Source: Parageobacillus thermantarcticus | GTDB lineage: Bacteria; Bacillota; Bacilli; Bacillales; Anoxybacillaceae | Direction of reading: 5' to 3' | DNA length: 62,351 nucleotides | Assembly (NCBI RefSeq): GCF_900111865.1 | Contig: NZ_FOJS01000014.1 | Span: forward strand, 1 to 62,351 | Shown: positions 45,477-55,099 of the stretch, one piece after another | Layout of the letters: each line of letters begins with the position of its first letter | How positions within the stretch are numbered: the stretch's first letter is position 1 | Position numbers and translations under genes: made by a program | The notes under the pieces: generated by a model | The model's database searches: none | What the model saw: only the letters and a program-made list of their open reading frames with translations | What the model was told of the DNA's origin: nothing

Positions 45477-47165
45477 TCACGATCTCGTCAAGTAATAAAC
45501 AATCGATTCGTACGGGCGCAGCGTTATTTTCCGAAAATCGCTCGGCGAGTCATCGTAGTTAGAAAGCAATATTTCGCTCGCATAGCCGCTTACGTCGACG
45601 TCATCCGGCAATACGAACGTCGTTTCCTTCCCGTAAAAATTGTTCACGACAAGCAGCTTTTCGTTCTCCCCGTTTCGCAAATAAGCGAAAATATCCGGGT
45701 GATCTTCAAGCAATAGCTGATAATCTCCTGTCGTGATAATGTCATATTGTTTACGCAATTGAATGAGCCGCTGATAATGATAGAAAACCGATGTTGGATC
45801 TTCCAGCGCTTTTTTCACGTTAATTTGCCGATAATTCGGCGCAACGCGAATCCAAGGAGTGCCTTTCGTAAATCCAGCATTCTCGCTGTCGTTCCATTGC
45901 ATCGGCGTCCGCGAATTATCGCGCGATTTCCGTTTTAAAATTTCGAGCACTTCTTGCTCGCTTTTTCCTTGTTCTCGCAAAATGCGATACATATTGAGCG
46001 ATTCCACGTCGCGGTAATCGTCAATCCGCTCGAATTTCGGATCAGTCATGCCGATTTCTTCACCTTGATAAATATACGGCGTCCCTTGCATCATATGAAT
46101 AACGGTCGCGAGCATTTTCGCCGATTCTTTATGATATTTTCCATCATCGCCGTAGCGCGACACGATCCGCGGCTGGTCATGGTTGCACCAAAACAGCGCG
46201 TTCCAACCGCCGCCTTTGTGCATTTCCACTTGCCATTTTGATAAAATTCGCTTCAAGGCAAGAAAATCGAAATCAGCGACCGCCCATTTTTCCCCGTTCG
46301 GGTAATCAACCTTTAAATGATGGAAATTAAACACCATATTTAACTCATGGCGTTCTGGATTTGTATATTTAATGCAATGGTCAATCGTTGTCGATGACAT
46401 TTCCCCGACCGTCATAATATCGTATTTCGAAAATACTTCCCGGTTCATCTCATGCAAAAATTCATGGATGCGCGGTCCGTCCGTGTAAAACTTACGGCCG
46501 TCGCCCGGTGGCACCGAACCGTCATCATCAAGAAAACGTTGATCTTTGGACAATAAGTTGACGACATCTAAACGGAAGCCGTCCACTCCTTTTTGAAACC
46601 AAAAATGCATCATGTCATAAATGCGGCGGCGCAACTCTTCGTTTTCCCAGTTTAAATCCGCTTGCGTCACGTCAAATAAATGCAAATAATATTGCCCTGT
46701 TTTCTCATCGTACTCCCACGCCGAGCCGCCAAACTTCGACTGCCAGTTCGTCGGAGCGCTTCCGTCCGGCTTCGGATCCCGCCAAATGTAAAAATGACGA
46801 TACGGATTGTCTTTCGACGTCCGTGCCTGCTTAAACCATTCATGTTCTGTAGACGTATGGTTGACGACCATATCCATGATCAATTTCATGCCGCGCCGAT
46901 GCACTTCTTCGAGCAAGCGATCAAAATCTTCCATCGTCCCATACTCATCGTGAATTTGAAAATAGTCGCTAATATCATAGCCATTGTCACGTTGCGGAGA
47001 CTTATAAATTGGCGTCAGCCAGATGACGTCCACGCCGAGCTGTTTCAAATAATCGAGCTTTTCGATAATTCCCGCTAAATCGCCGATTCCATCGCCGTTT
47101 GTGTCATTGAAGCTTTTTGGATAAATTTGATATACGACCGCTTTTTTCCACCATGGCTGCTGCAT
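45477..47165 (-). CDS. treA: Phospho-alpha-(1,1)-glucosidase (trehalose-6-phosphate hydrolase)
   Basis: ATG at 47165 behind GAGGTG; 562 aa, normal length. GH13 barrel: AVVYQIYPKSFNDTNGDGIG (about 10-29), VMDMVVNHTS, DGFRLDVVNLL with the nucleophile Asp, VGEMSST with the acid Glu, and NHDQPRIVSRYGDDG. It splits trehalose-6-P into glucose and glucose-6-P after PTS uptake. The order treP-treA-treR on one strand is that of B. subtilis. Confidence 0.93.
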   Translation of the reverse strand: MQQPWWKKAVVYQIYPKSFNDTNGDGIGDLAGIIEKLDYLKQLGVDVIWLTPIYKSPQRDNGYDISDYFQIHDEYGTMEDFDRLLEEVHRRGMKLIMDMVVNHTSTEHEWFKQARTSKDNPYRHFYIWRDPKPDGSAPTNWQSKFGGSAWEYDEKTGQYYLHLFDVTQADLNWENEELRRRIYDMMHFWFQKGVDGFRLDVVNLLSKDQRFLDDDGSVPPGDGRKFYTDGPRIHEFLHEMNREVFSKYDIMTVGEMSSTTIDHCIKYTNPERHELNMVFNFHHLKVDYPNGEKWAVADFDFLALKRILSKWQVEMHKGGGWNALFWCNHDQPRIVSRYGDDGKYHKESAKMLATVIHMMQGTPYIYQGEEIGMTDPKFERIDDYRDVESLNMYRILREQGKSEQEVLEILKRKSRDNSRTPMQWNDSENAGFTKGTPWIRVAPNYRQINVKKALEDPTSVFYHYQRLIQLRKQYDIITTGDYQLLLEDHPDIFAYLRNGENEKLLVVNNFYGKETTFVLPDDVDVSGYASEILLSNYDDSPSDFRKITLRPYESIVYYLTRS

Positions 47166-47208
47166 TACATCATCACCTCGTTCGATTGCATTATGGATAA
47201 AAACGATA

Positions 47209-47232
47209 CCATTGGCGGGTTCTCGCCAATGG
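47209..47232 (-). terminator. Hairpin between treP and treA
   Basis: CCATTGGCG / CGCCAATGG, then ATCGTTTTT on the minus strand. It may lower readthrough or stabilise the treP transcript. Confidence 0.5.
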
Positions 47233-47243
47233 CATGTCAAATT

Positions 47244-47270
47244 GATTATTTGGAACATAGTTTTATTTTC
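47244..47270 (-). promoter_or_regulatory. Ter-like replication arrest site
   Basis: Plus strand GATTATTTGGAACATAG then TTTTATTTT. It sits inside the tre operon, between treP and treA. Confidence 0.65.
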
Positions 47271-47272
47271 CA

Positions 47273-48688
47273 TTAACGGCTCTCTTTGCGGAACTTGCCA
47301 AATACAAACGTTAAGATAAACGGTACGATGATGGCGATCGCCATTCCGATAAAGAACGGCACCCATTTTTGCGGCACGATCGACAAAAATCCTGGCAAAC
47401 CGCCAACGCCAATCGACGGCGCGATCACTTTATTAATCGTAATAAACATTCCGGCAAGCGCCGCTCCAGCCATTGCCGAAATAAACGGATAGCGGAAACG
47501 CAAATTTACCCCAAACATCGCCGGTTCCGTAATGCCAAGATAAGCCGACACCGCAGACGTGAAAGAAAGGCCTTTTAATTTTTCATCTTTGGCGACAAAC
47601 ATCATCGCTAATGCCGCAGAGCCTTGGGCGATGTTTGACATGACAAGAATTGGCCATAAGAACGTACCGCCTGTGCTTGCAATCAATTGCAAGTCGACCG
47701 GTAAAAACGTATGGTGCATTCCTGTGACGACAAGCGGTGCGTACAACGCGCCATACAAAAAGCCGCCAATCGCCGGAACATTATCAAAAATGCTAACAAA
47801 TACATGCGTAATCGCGTTTCCGATTGCGAACGTAATCGGACCAATTGCAATAAATGCTAAAAATCCCGTGATTAATAACGCAATCGGCGCGACAAGCAAC
47901 AATTGAAACGCATCCGGTATGCGCTTGCGCAAAAATTGTTCGATTTTCGCAAGAACGTAAGCGGCGACAAGCACCGGCAGCACTTGGCCTTGATACCCGA
48001 CTTTTTGTACTTCAAATCCGAATAAATTCCAAATAGGAATTTCGCCTTTTTCTTTCGCAGCTCCCCATCCCCATGCGTTTAGCAAATCAGGATGAACGAG
48101 CATCAAACCGAGGACAATCCCCAACAGCGGACTTCCGCCAAACTTCGTCACCGCCGACCAGCCGATTAAACCAGGCAAGAAGACGAACGCCGTATTGGCA
48201 ATAAGGTTGATCATGTTGGCGAGATCTGCCCATTCTTTGTGCACTTCGACAAACGATTTGCCTTCATAAAAAATATCCGGACCCGTTAAAATGTTGTTAA
48301 TTCCCATCAACAAACCGGCCGTCACAATCGCCGGTAAAATCGGGATAAAAATATCCGCTAATGTTTTAATCGCGCGCTGCAGCGGGTTTAACTTCGCTTC
48401 CGCGGCATCTTTAATTTCTTGTTTTGTCGCTCTGCCGATCCCGGTCATTTCCACCATTTCGTTATATACTTTATCGACAAGCCCTTGTCCAATCACCACT
48501 TGAAACTGACCGTTCGCAGAAAACGAGCCTTTCACAATATCCACGCTTTCCAGCGCTTCTTTATCGACTTTCCCCTCATCTTTCAACGCGAAGCGCAATC
48601 GCGTGACACAGTGGGTGGCGACGACAATATTTTCTTTTCCGCCAATCGCTTCGACAATTTTGGCGACTGATTGTTCGTAAGCCCCCAT
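47273..48688 (-). CDS. treP: PTS trehalose-specific EIIBC
   Basis: ATG at 48688 chosen over GTG 48691 because GGGAGG lies 8 bp upstream; 471 aa. The EIIB domain carries the phosphorylated Cys in VVATHCVTRLRFALKDEGKV (about 22-41). The EIIC domain has about ten membrane segments and ALYAPLVVTGMHHTFLPVDL. No EIIA domain is present, so a shared glucose-type EIIA is needed. It imports trehalose as trehalose-6-phosphate. Confidence 0.93.
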   Translation of the reverse strand: MGAYEQSVAKIVEAIGGKENIVVATHCVTRLRFALKDEGKVDKEALESVDIVKGSFSANGQFQVVIGQGLVDKVYNEMVEMTGIGRATKQEIKDAAEAKLNPLQRAIKTLADIFIPILPAIVTAGLLMGINNILTGPDIFYEGKSFVEVHKEWADLANMINLIANTAFVFLPGLIGWSAVTKFGGSPLLGIVLGLMLVHPDLLNAWGWGAAKEKGEIPIWNLFGFEVQKVGYQGQVLPVLVAAYVLAKIEQFLRKRIPDAFQLLLVAPIALLITGFLAFIAIGPITFAIGNAITHVFVSIFDNVPAIGGFLYGALYAPLVVTGMHHTFLPVDLQLIASTGGTFLWPILVMSNIAQGSAALAMMFVAKDEKLKGLSFTSAVSAYLGITEPAMFGVNLRFRYPFISAMAGAALAGMFITINKVIAPSIGVGGLPGFLSIVPQKWVPFFIGMAIAIIVPFILTFVFGKFRKESR

Positions 48689-48713
48689 CACGAAAACCTC
48701 CCTAACTTCATAA

Positions 48714-48740
48714 TTTAACCGCTTTCAGCAATCGTTTTCA
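48714..48740 (-). promoter_or_regulatory. Candidate cre site(s) for CcpA
   Basis: On the minus strand, TGAAAGCGGTTAAA (48727-48714) has one mismatch to TGWAANCGNTNWCA, and TGAAAACGATTGCT overlaps it with two mismatches. Both lie just downstream of the predicted transcription start. Confidence 0.45.
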
Positions 48741-48741
48741 A

Positions 48742-48793
48742 ACTTGTATATACAAGCTGTTTTTATTTTAACTTGTATATACAAGTTCGTCAA
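48742..48793 (-). promoter_or_regulatory. treP promoter with two TreR operators
   Basis: -35 TTGACG (48793-48788), 17-bp spacer, -10 TAAAAT (48770-48765). The palindrome ACTTGTATATACAAGT (48771-48786) fills the spacer. A second copy, CTTGTATATACAAG (48743-48756), lies over the start region. TreR bound here would block RNA polymerase. Confidence 0.85.
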
Positions 48794-48933
48794 CATTTAT
48801 TTTCGACATCTTTCGTCTTTTTTCGCTATCGATCACTTTTTTTGTTATATTTTGTCATTTAGCAGGAAAATAAACCATTTTCTTGGAAATAAACATATAA
48901 CCATTTTGATAGAGAAAGGATGGACAAAGCGTA

Positions 48934-49617
48934 ATGAAATCTTATACACTCCGCGAAGCCGCAAAAAAAGTGGAAGTCGCTCCGCGAATCCTAAAACAAT
49001 GGGAAAAAGAATTTGCGCAATACATTACGGTTCCGCGGACAAAACAAGGAGCACGCATTTATGACGATGCGTTGTTGGAACAATTTACAAAAATTAAACA
49101 ATGGTTCGCTGTGAAAAAAACGAAACATGATATTATTCAATATTTGCAGGAGGAACAACAAAACATCGGATTGGAGAGAGAAGTGATCGACGCGTCGCAT
49201 CCTTTGCGTCCTGATTCTTACCACATAGCGGAACAACTGGCGAGGACGATGAAAAAAGAAATCGTTGGCGAACTGAAAAAAGAAACAACAGAAGCGGTGC
49301 AACAAGCGGTGGCAGAAATGAAAACATACATGGGTGAAATTTACGAAAACTCCGCATCTACTAAACGAGAAATTCATCGCTCACTAGCGCAATATACAAA
49401 AACACTGCAGGAAGAGACCGAAGAAATTCATGAACATCTCGACAACGTCGTTACATTTTTACAAGAAGAAAAAACGAAACGGGAAGAAGAACAAAGACGC
49501 TATGAAGAACAAATTATGGAGCGCGAAAAAGCGTTTCGCGAGCTTGTTCTTTCCTTCCGCCAAGCAGCGGCCAGCGCTAGCGTGAAACGTTCGAATAAAT
49601 GGTGGAAATTTTGGTAA
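48934..49617 (+). CDS. MerR-type HTH protein with long coiled coil (RacA-like)
   Basis: A 227-aa protein. The winged-helix MerR start is SYTLREAAKKVEVAPRILKQ, and HTH ends near residue 70. From about 100 to 210 it is a strongly charged coiled coil (KTLQEETEEIHEHLDNVVTF, KTKREEEQRRYEEQIMEREK). It ends in a basic, Trp-rich tail KRSNKWWKFW that could bind membrane. This plan recalls RacA, which tethers chromosomes at the pole, but the sequence match is weak. It is divergent from treP. Confidence 0.6.
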   Translation: MKSYTLREAAKKVEVAPRILKQWEKEFAQYITVPRTKQGARIYDDALLEQFTKIKQWFAVKKTKHDIIQYLQEEQQNIGLEREVIDASHPLRPDSYHIAEQLARTMKKEIVGELKKETTEAVQQAVAEMKTYMGEIYENSASTKREIHRSLAQYTKTLQEETEEIHEHLDNVVTFLQEEKTKREEEQRRYEEQIMEREKAFRELVLSFRQAAASASVKRSNKWWKFW

Positions 49618-49620
49618 CAA

Positions 49621-49650
49621 AAACAACTCGGCACATCGCCGAGTTGTTTT
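49621..49650. terminator. Terminator between convergent genes
   Basis: ACAACTCGGC / GCCGAGTTGT stem with T4, after the MerR-type gene. Confidence 0.85.
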
Positions 49651-49654
49651 GATT

Positions 49655-50020
49655 TTACCGCTTGCGGTGAAGCGCCGCGTGTCGTTTAATCTCACTGATA
49701 AGCTTTTCTTCTTGTTCATTCGAAATCAACAGCCGCACGCCGTAATAATACGTCCGCGCAAATGGCCTCTCCCATACAATTTTTCCTAAAAAACGAAACG
49801 TCACATCATTGAGTGTAAATGTGACTTCAATCTCTTGATGATGCTCGTAAGGAATCCGCGTTGGAGTTTCCAGTTTCATTCCATGTGGGCTAATATCATG
49901 AATATGGGCGCTTTTCTCCTCGATTTCTATATATTTTTCATGATCGTGCACAAGACGAAATGTGCATGGAAGCGGCTGACCAAATTGGTAGCGAAACGCT
50001 TCTTGACGTCTAAATCTCAT
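49655..50020 (-). CDS. PilZ-domain protein
   Basis: A 121-aa protein. c-di-GMP binding motifs: RRQEAFR (RxxxR type, about 4-10) and DISPHG (D/NxSxxG, about 42-47). One beta-barrel domain with no partner domain, so probably a stand-alone receptor. Its ATG overlaps the parC stop (ATGA), so it is translated from the parEC message. Confidence 0.8.
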   Translation of the reverse strand: MRFRRQEAFRYQFGQPLPCTFRLVHDHEKYIEIEEKSAHIHDISPHGMKLETPTRIPYEHHQEIEVTFTLNDVTFRFLGKIVWERPFARTYYYGVRLLISNEQEEKLISEIKRHAALHRKR

Positions 50021-52461
50021 TTCATCTCCTCTTTCCCTAATATATTAGATGGTTGTTTCCACATATCGATCACGTTTCCCGCTTCGTCGCTATCAATAAT
50101 AAAAGAACCATTGCTGTAACGGTCAGCAACGCGCAGCGAAGAAACGGAAAGCGTCTCGATCGCTCCTGTTTCTGTGCGAATAAACAACATATCATCGCCC
50201 TTATCCGTCAAAACGGAAGCAACGATGCGGTGCGGGTTTGTTTTTAACTCGCGCAGCATGACCACTCCGCGTTTGGCACGCGACGTTTTCGCAAATTCGC
50301 TCAACGGCATTTTTTTCACGGCTCCGCGCTGGGTCGCGATAACTAAATACCGCTCGTCTTCGTCGACGATGGAATGAGCGGAAACGACATAATCTCCTTC
50401 TTTTAAATTGATCCCTTTCACTCCAGCAGCGCGCACGCCGACCATATTTATTTCTGCTTCATCAAACCATAATCCGTATCCTTGATTCGTTATAAGCAAT
50501 ACGCTTTGTTGTCCATCCGTCGCATACACATGTATGACTTCGTCGCCTTCTTTGAGATTTATCGCGACAAGCGGCCGCGTATAGCGCTGCACTTTATATT
50601 GCGCCAGCTCCGTCCGTTTCACCATGCCCTGTTTAGTGGCAAAAATAAGGCTTAACGGTTCATCAAACCGTTTGACAGGAACAGCGGCGATAATCTCATC
50701 ATCGCGGTCAAGCGGAATCAAATTGGAAATATGCTGGCCGACATCTTTCCAGCGAATATCCGGCAGCTCATAAACAGGGCAGTACAAGTAGTTGCCTTTT
50801 CTCGTGAACAATAATACTACATCGGTTGTATTTATTTCCATTTGCGAAAGCAGCCGGTCCGATTCTTTCATGCCAAAATCTTGGCCGTTTGAGGCGCTGT
50901 AGGAACGGTAGCTCGTCCGCTTCACGTACCCTTCTTTCGTCACGGTGACAATAACGTCTTCTGACGGAATCATCACTTCTAAATTAATTTTAATTTCTTC
51001 GATTTCATCTTCAATCACCGTTCTTCGTTCATCAGCATATTGCTTTTTCATCGCTTTTAATTCTTTTTTAATCACAGCAAGCAATTTCTTTTCACTATTT
51101 AAAACAGCGGTCAGTTCCTGAATCGTTTTTTCAAGCTGTTCCGCTTCTTGCTTCAACGCGGTAATATCCGTGTTCGTCAACCGGTACAATTGCAGCGACA
51201 CGATCGCTTCCGCTTGCGCTTCCGTAAACTCGTATTTGGCGATTAAATTGTCTTTGGCGTCGCGCTTATCGCGGGAAGCGCGGATCGTTGCGATCACTTC
51301 GTCTAAAATGGATAAAGCTTTCATTAAGCCTTCGACAATATGCTGGCGCTCATGCGCTTTTTTCAGTTCGTACTGCGAGCGGTTTGTCACTACTTCTTTT
51401 CGGTGCTCGATATACGCGTCCAACAATTCCGGAAGGCTTAACAGCTTTGGCCGGCGCTGATGGATCGCGACCATATTAAAATTGTACGGCACTTGCAAAT
51501 CGGTGTTTTTATATAAATAGTTTAAAATTCCTTCCGCATCGGCGTCTTTTTTTAGTTCAATGACGATGCGCAATCCGGTGCGGTCCGTTTCGTCGCGGAC
51601 GTCGGCAATGCCGTCCAGCTTTTTATCAAAGCGAAGCTCATCGATTTTTTTGACGAGATTTGCCTTATTCACTTCATACGGAAGCTCTGTGATGATAATT
51701 TGCTTTTTCCCGCCTTTTCCTTGTTCAATCGCCGCTTTGCCGCGGATCATGATTTTTCCTTTTCCCGTTTCATACGCTTTTTTAATGCCGTCTTTTCCTT
51801 GAATAATGCCGCCCGTTGGAAAGTCGGGGCCTTGAATTACGGTCATCAGCTCATCGACCGTGCAGTTTGGCTTGTCGATGCGCATAATCACCGCATCGAT
51901 GACTTCGCCTAAATGATGCGGCGGAATTTCGGTCGCGTATCCCGCCGAAATGCCGGTAGAACCATTCACCAATAAATTAGGAAACATCGCCGGCAGCACG
52001 ACCGGCTCGTTCGTCGTATCGTCAAAGTTCGGGACAAATTCGACGGTCTGTTTTTCAATATCGCGCAGCAACTCCAAGGCGATTGAAGACAAGCGCGCTT
52101 CCGTGTAGCGCATCGCCGCCGGTGGATCGCCGTCAATGCTTCCGTTATTGCCGTGCATTTCAATCAATACATTGCGCAGCTTCCAATCTTGGCTCATCCG
52201 CACCATCGCCTCATAGACGGACGAATCGCCGTGCGGGTGGAAGTTTCCGATCACGTTCCCGACCGTTTTCGCTGCTTTGCGGAACGGTTTATCCGCCGTA
52301 TTCCCGTCGATATACATCGCATATAAAATGCGGCGCTGCACCGGCTTTAATCCATCGCGGACATCAGGAAGCGCGCGCTCTTGAATGATATATTTGCTGT
52401 AGCGCCCAAAACGGTCGCCAAGCACGTCCTCCAGCGGCAAATCCAATAACCTTTCTGCCAT
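50017..52461 (-). CDS. parC: DNA topoisomerase IV subunit A
   Basis: ATG at 52461 overlaps the parE TGA; 814 aa. The catalytic Tyr is in RYTEARLSSIA. The quinolone-resistance region around HPHGDSSVYEAMVRMSQDW is wild-type-like. C-terminal beta-pinwheel repeats (KRTSYRSYSASN, GYGLWF, RGAVKKMPLSEF) follow. With ParE it decatenates daughter chromosomes. GrlA is the staphylococcal name. Confidence 0.95.
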   Translation of the reverse strand: MAERLLDLPLEDVLGDRFGRYSKYIIQERALPDVRDGLKPVQRRILYAMYIDGNTADKPFRKAAKTVGNVIGNFHPHGDSSVYEAMVRMSQDWKLRNVLIEMHGNNGSIDGDPPAAMRYTEARLSSIALELLRDIEKQTVEFVPNFDDTTNEPVVLPAMFPNLLVNGSTGISAGYATEIPPHHLGEVIDAVIMRIDKPNCTVDELMTVIQGPDFPTGGIIQGKDGIKKAYETGKGKIMIRGKAAIEQGKGGKKQIIITELPYEVNKANLVKKIDELRFDKKLDGIADVRDETDRTGLRIVIELKKDADAEGILNYLYKNTDLQVPYNFNMVAIHQRRPKLLSLPELLDAYIEHRKEVVTNRSQYELKKAHERQHIVEGLMKALSILDEVIATIRASRDKRDAKDNLIAKYEFTEAQAEAIVSLQLYRLTNTDITALKQEAEQLEKTIQELTAVLNSEKKLLAVIKKELKAMKKQYADERRTVIEDEIEEIKINLEVMIPSEDVIVTVTKEGYVKRTSYRSYSASNGQDFGMKESDRLLSQMEINTTDVVLLFTRKGNYLYCPVYELPDIRWKDVGQHISNLIPLDRDDEIIAAVPVKRFDEPLSLIFATKQGMVKRTELAQYKVQRYTRPLVAINLKEGDEVIHVYATDGQQSVLLITNQGYGLWFDEAEINMVGVRAAGVKGINLKEGDYVVSAHSIVDEDERYLVIATQRGAVKKMPLSEFAKTSRAKRGVVMLRELKTNPHRIVASVLTDKGDDMLFIRTETGAIETLSVSSLRVADRYSNGSFIIDSDEAGNVIDMWKQPSNILGKEEMK

Positions 52462-54431
52462 CAATAATCCCCTCCTGCGACAAACACGTGCTCATTGTCT
52501 AAAATATTTGGATCGTCTTCCAATCCGAACGCAACGTTCGCCTCAATCCATTTGCGGCGCGGCTCAACTTTATCGCCCATCAGCGTCGTGACGCGGCGCT
52601 CCGCTCTTGCCGCATCTTCAATCCGTACGCGGATCAACGTGCGCGTCTCCGGGTTCATCGTCGTTTCCCACAATTGGTCGGCGTTCATTTCGCCAAGCCC
52701 TTTATAGCGCTGCACCGTATAGCCTTTGCCGAATTTTTTCGTAATTTCTTTTAGCTGCGCATCCGTCCATGCGTACTCCACGATTTCTTTTTTGCCGCTG
52801 CCTTTGCTTACTTTATAGAGCGGCGGCAGGGCGATATACACTTTTCCCGCTTCGATGAGCGGACGCATGTACCGGTAGAAAAACGTCAAAAGCAGCACTT
52901 GAATGTGCGCGCCGTCCGTGTCCGCATCCGTCATAATAATCACTTTGTCGTAGTTAATGTCATCAAGCGAAAAATCCGGCCCAACGCCCCCGCCGATCGC
53001 ATGGATAATCGTGCTGATTTCCTCGTTTTTCAAAATGTCGGCAAGCTTCGCTTTTTCCGTGTTAATCACTTTTCCGCGCAGCGGCAATACAGCCTGAAAG
53101 CGGCGGTCGCGCCCTTGTTTCGCCGAACCGCCCGCCGAATCTCCTTCCACTAAATACAATTCGTTTTTTTGCGGATTGCGCGATTGTGCCGGCGTCAATT
53201 TTCCGCTTAACACCGTCTCTTTTCCTTTTCGCTTCTTCCCGCTGCGCGCTTCCTCGCGCGCTTTTCGCGCCGCTTCCCGCGCCTGATATGCCCGGATCGC
53301 TTTTTTAATCAGCATCGCGCTAACATCCGGGTTTTCTTGCAAAAAGTACGTTAAATGCTCGGACACGACCGCGTCAACGGCGGAACGGGCTTCGCTTGTC
53401 CCGAGCTTTCCTTTCGTCTGTCCTTCAAATTGCAACAAGTTCTCCGGAATTCTCACCGAGACGATTGCCGACAGCCCTTCGCGGATATCGGTGCCTTCTA
53501 AGTTTTTATCTTTTTCTTTTAATAGCCCGTTTTTGCGCGCATATTCATTAAAGACGCGCGTCATCGCTGTCTTCGCTCCGGTTTCATGCGTGCCGCCGTC
53601 TTTTGTGCGCACGTTGTTGACAAACGACAGCACGTTTTCCGAATAGCCGTCGTTAAACTGAAAGGCAAATTCGACTTCAATGCCGTTTTGCTCTCCTTCA
53701 AAATAAACGACAGGATGAAGCACATCTTTATCTTCGTTTAAATATTCGACAAACGCCTTAATCCCGTTTTCGTAATGAAACACGTCGCGCATCCCGGTCC
53801 GTTCATCGACAAGTTCGATTTTTAACCCTTTTAACAAAAACGCCGATTCGCGCAAACGCTCGCTTAATATTTCGTAGTTAAACGTTGTCGTGCTAAAAAT
53901 CGTAGGATCTGGCTTAAACTGAATGATCGTGCCTGTTTTATTCGTCGTCCCGATTTTTTCCAGCGTCGTCACCGGCTTCCCGCCGTTCTCGAAACGCTGC
54001 TGATAAATAAAGCCGTCGCGATGAATTGTCACCACAAGCCATTCCGACAGTGCGTTGACAACCGATGCGCCGACTCCGTGCAAACCGCCGCTCGTTTTAT
54101 AGCCGCCTTGCCCGAACTTTCCGCCGGCGTGAAGCACCGTCAAAATCACTTCCGGCGTCGGCTTGCCGAGCTTATGCATTCCCGTCGGCATGCCGCGCCC
54201 TTCGTCAAGCACCGTAACGCTGTTATCTTTATGTATTTTGACGAGAATATAATTTCCGTAACCCGCTAACGCTTCATCAACAGAGTTGTCGACGATTTCA
54301 TAAACGAGATGATGCAGGCCGCGGCTGTCGGTGCTGCCGATGTACATTCCCGGCCGCTTCCGAACCGCTTCGAGTCCTTCTAACACTTGAATCGCATCAT
54401 CGTTGTATTCATATACGGATTGTTTTGTCAC
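52461..54431 (-). CDS. parE: DNA topoisomerase IV subunit B
   Basis: GTG at 54431 (MTKQSVYEYNDDAIQ) preferred over ATG 54437, because AAAGGGG is 7 bp from the GTG but only 1 bp from the ATG; 656 aa. GHKL ATPase: EIVDNSVDEALAGYG, DEGRGMPTGMH, GGLHGVGASVVNALS. Toprim: YLVEGDSAGGSAKQGRD, MTDADTDGAHIQ. C-terminal end QRYKGLGEMN, then RRKWIE. First gene of parE-parC-pilZ. Confidence 0.95.
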   Translation of the reverse strand: MTKQSVYEYNDDAIQVLEGLEAVRKRPGMYIGSTDSRGLHHLVYEIVDNSVDEALAGYGNYILVKIHKDNSVTVLDEGRGMPTGMHKLGKPTPEVILTVLHAGGKFGQGGYKTSGGLHGVGASVVNALSEWLVVTIHRDGFIYQQRFENGGKPVTTLEKIGTTNKTGTIIQFKPDPTIFSTTTFNYEILSERLRESAFLLKGLKIELVDERTGMRDVFHYENGIKAFVEYLNEDKDVLHPVVYFEGEQNGIEVEFAFQFNDGYSENVLSFVNNVRTKDGGTHETGAKTAMTRVFNEYARKNGLLKEKDKNLEGTDIREGLSAIVSVRIPENLLQFEGQTKGKLGTSEARSAVDAVVSEHLTYFLQENPDVSAMLIKKAIRAYQAREAARKAREEARSGKKRKGKETVLSGKLTPAQSRNPQKNELYLVEGDSAGGSAKQGRDRRFQAVLPLRGKVINTEKAKLADILKNEEISTIIHAIGGGVGPDFSLDDINYDKVIIMTDADTDGAHIQVLLLTFFYRYMRPLIEAGKVYIALPPLYKVSKGSGKKEIVEYAWTDAQLKEITKKFGKGYTVQRYKGLGEMNADQLWETTMNPETRTLIRVRIEDAARAERRVTTLMGDKVEPRRKWIEANVAFGLEDDPNILDNEHVFVAGGDY

Positions 54432-54559
54432 ATACATACCCCTTTCAAACAAAACAAGAACATTTGTTTCTGTTTTATTGTAACATAAAATTCGCGAGCG
54501 TCTACGCCTATTTTACCGATTAGGACAAAATACGCAAAATTCCCTCTAAAAATGGAAAT

Positions 54560-54579
54560 GACCATCTAAAAAGATGGTC
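54560..54579 (-). terminator. Hairpin after yneT
   Basis: GACCATCT / AGATGGTC with a 4-nt loop; T-rich region downstream on the minus strand. Confidence 0.5.
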
Positions 54580-54587
54580 GATTTCGC

Positions 54588-55007
54588 TTAATGTTGTTTC
54601 GTTAACGCGTGTTCCACTTTAATGCAGCGATCCATCACAACCGTATAGCCTTTTTCTTTCAAAAATTCATAGGCTTCTTCATTAACGACACCGAGCTGCG
54701 CCCAAAACACGTCAGCGTCGATCTGCACAAATTCACGGGCGATTTCCGGCAAATATTCGGACCGGCGAAAGACGTTCACAATATCGACATGCCCCTCAAT
54801 ATCCGTTAGTTTTTTCACCGCTTTGATGCCTTCCCATTCCTCGATCATCGGATTGACAGGAATAATTTCATAGCCGGCGTCTTTCATCGCCTTTGCCACC
54901 ATGTACGACGTCCGCTCCGGATTGTCCGACAGCCCAACGACGGCGATACGCTTTGCTTTTCGCAAAATTTCTCCGATTTCCTCTCTGCTTGGATTGGCAA
55001 TTGGCAT
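54588..55007 (-). CDS. yneT: CoA-binding domain protein, YneT-like
   Basis: ATG at 55007 (AAGGGGAGTG upstream), 139 aa. The Rossmann CoA-binding fold has KRIAVVGLSDNPERTSYMVA (about 19-38), EIIPVNPMIEEWEG and VNVFRRSEYLPEIAREFVQI. It ends near YTVVMDRCIKVEHAL. Related single-domain proteins resemble the CoA-binding part of acyl-CoA synthetases; the exact role is unknown. Confidence 0.85.
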   Translation of the reverse strand: MPIANPSREEIGEILRKAKRIAVVGLSDNPERTSYMVAKAMKDAGYEIIPVNPMIEEWEGIKAVKKLTDIEGHVDIVNVFRRSEYLPEIAREFVQIDADVFWAQLGVVNEEAYEFLKEKGYTVVMDRCIKVEHALTKQH

Positions 55008-55099
55008 ATCCGCACTCCCCTTCATTTTCGTCTTTAACGTACTTATTCTTCGCGAATGAATAAAAATCCTGCCAACCGTTGCGAACATGGACAAAAAGA

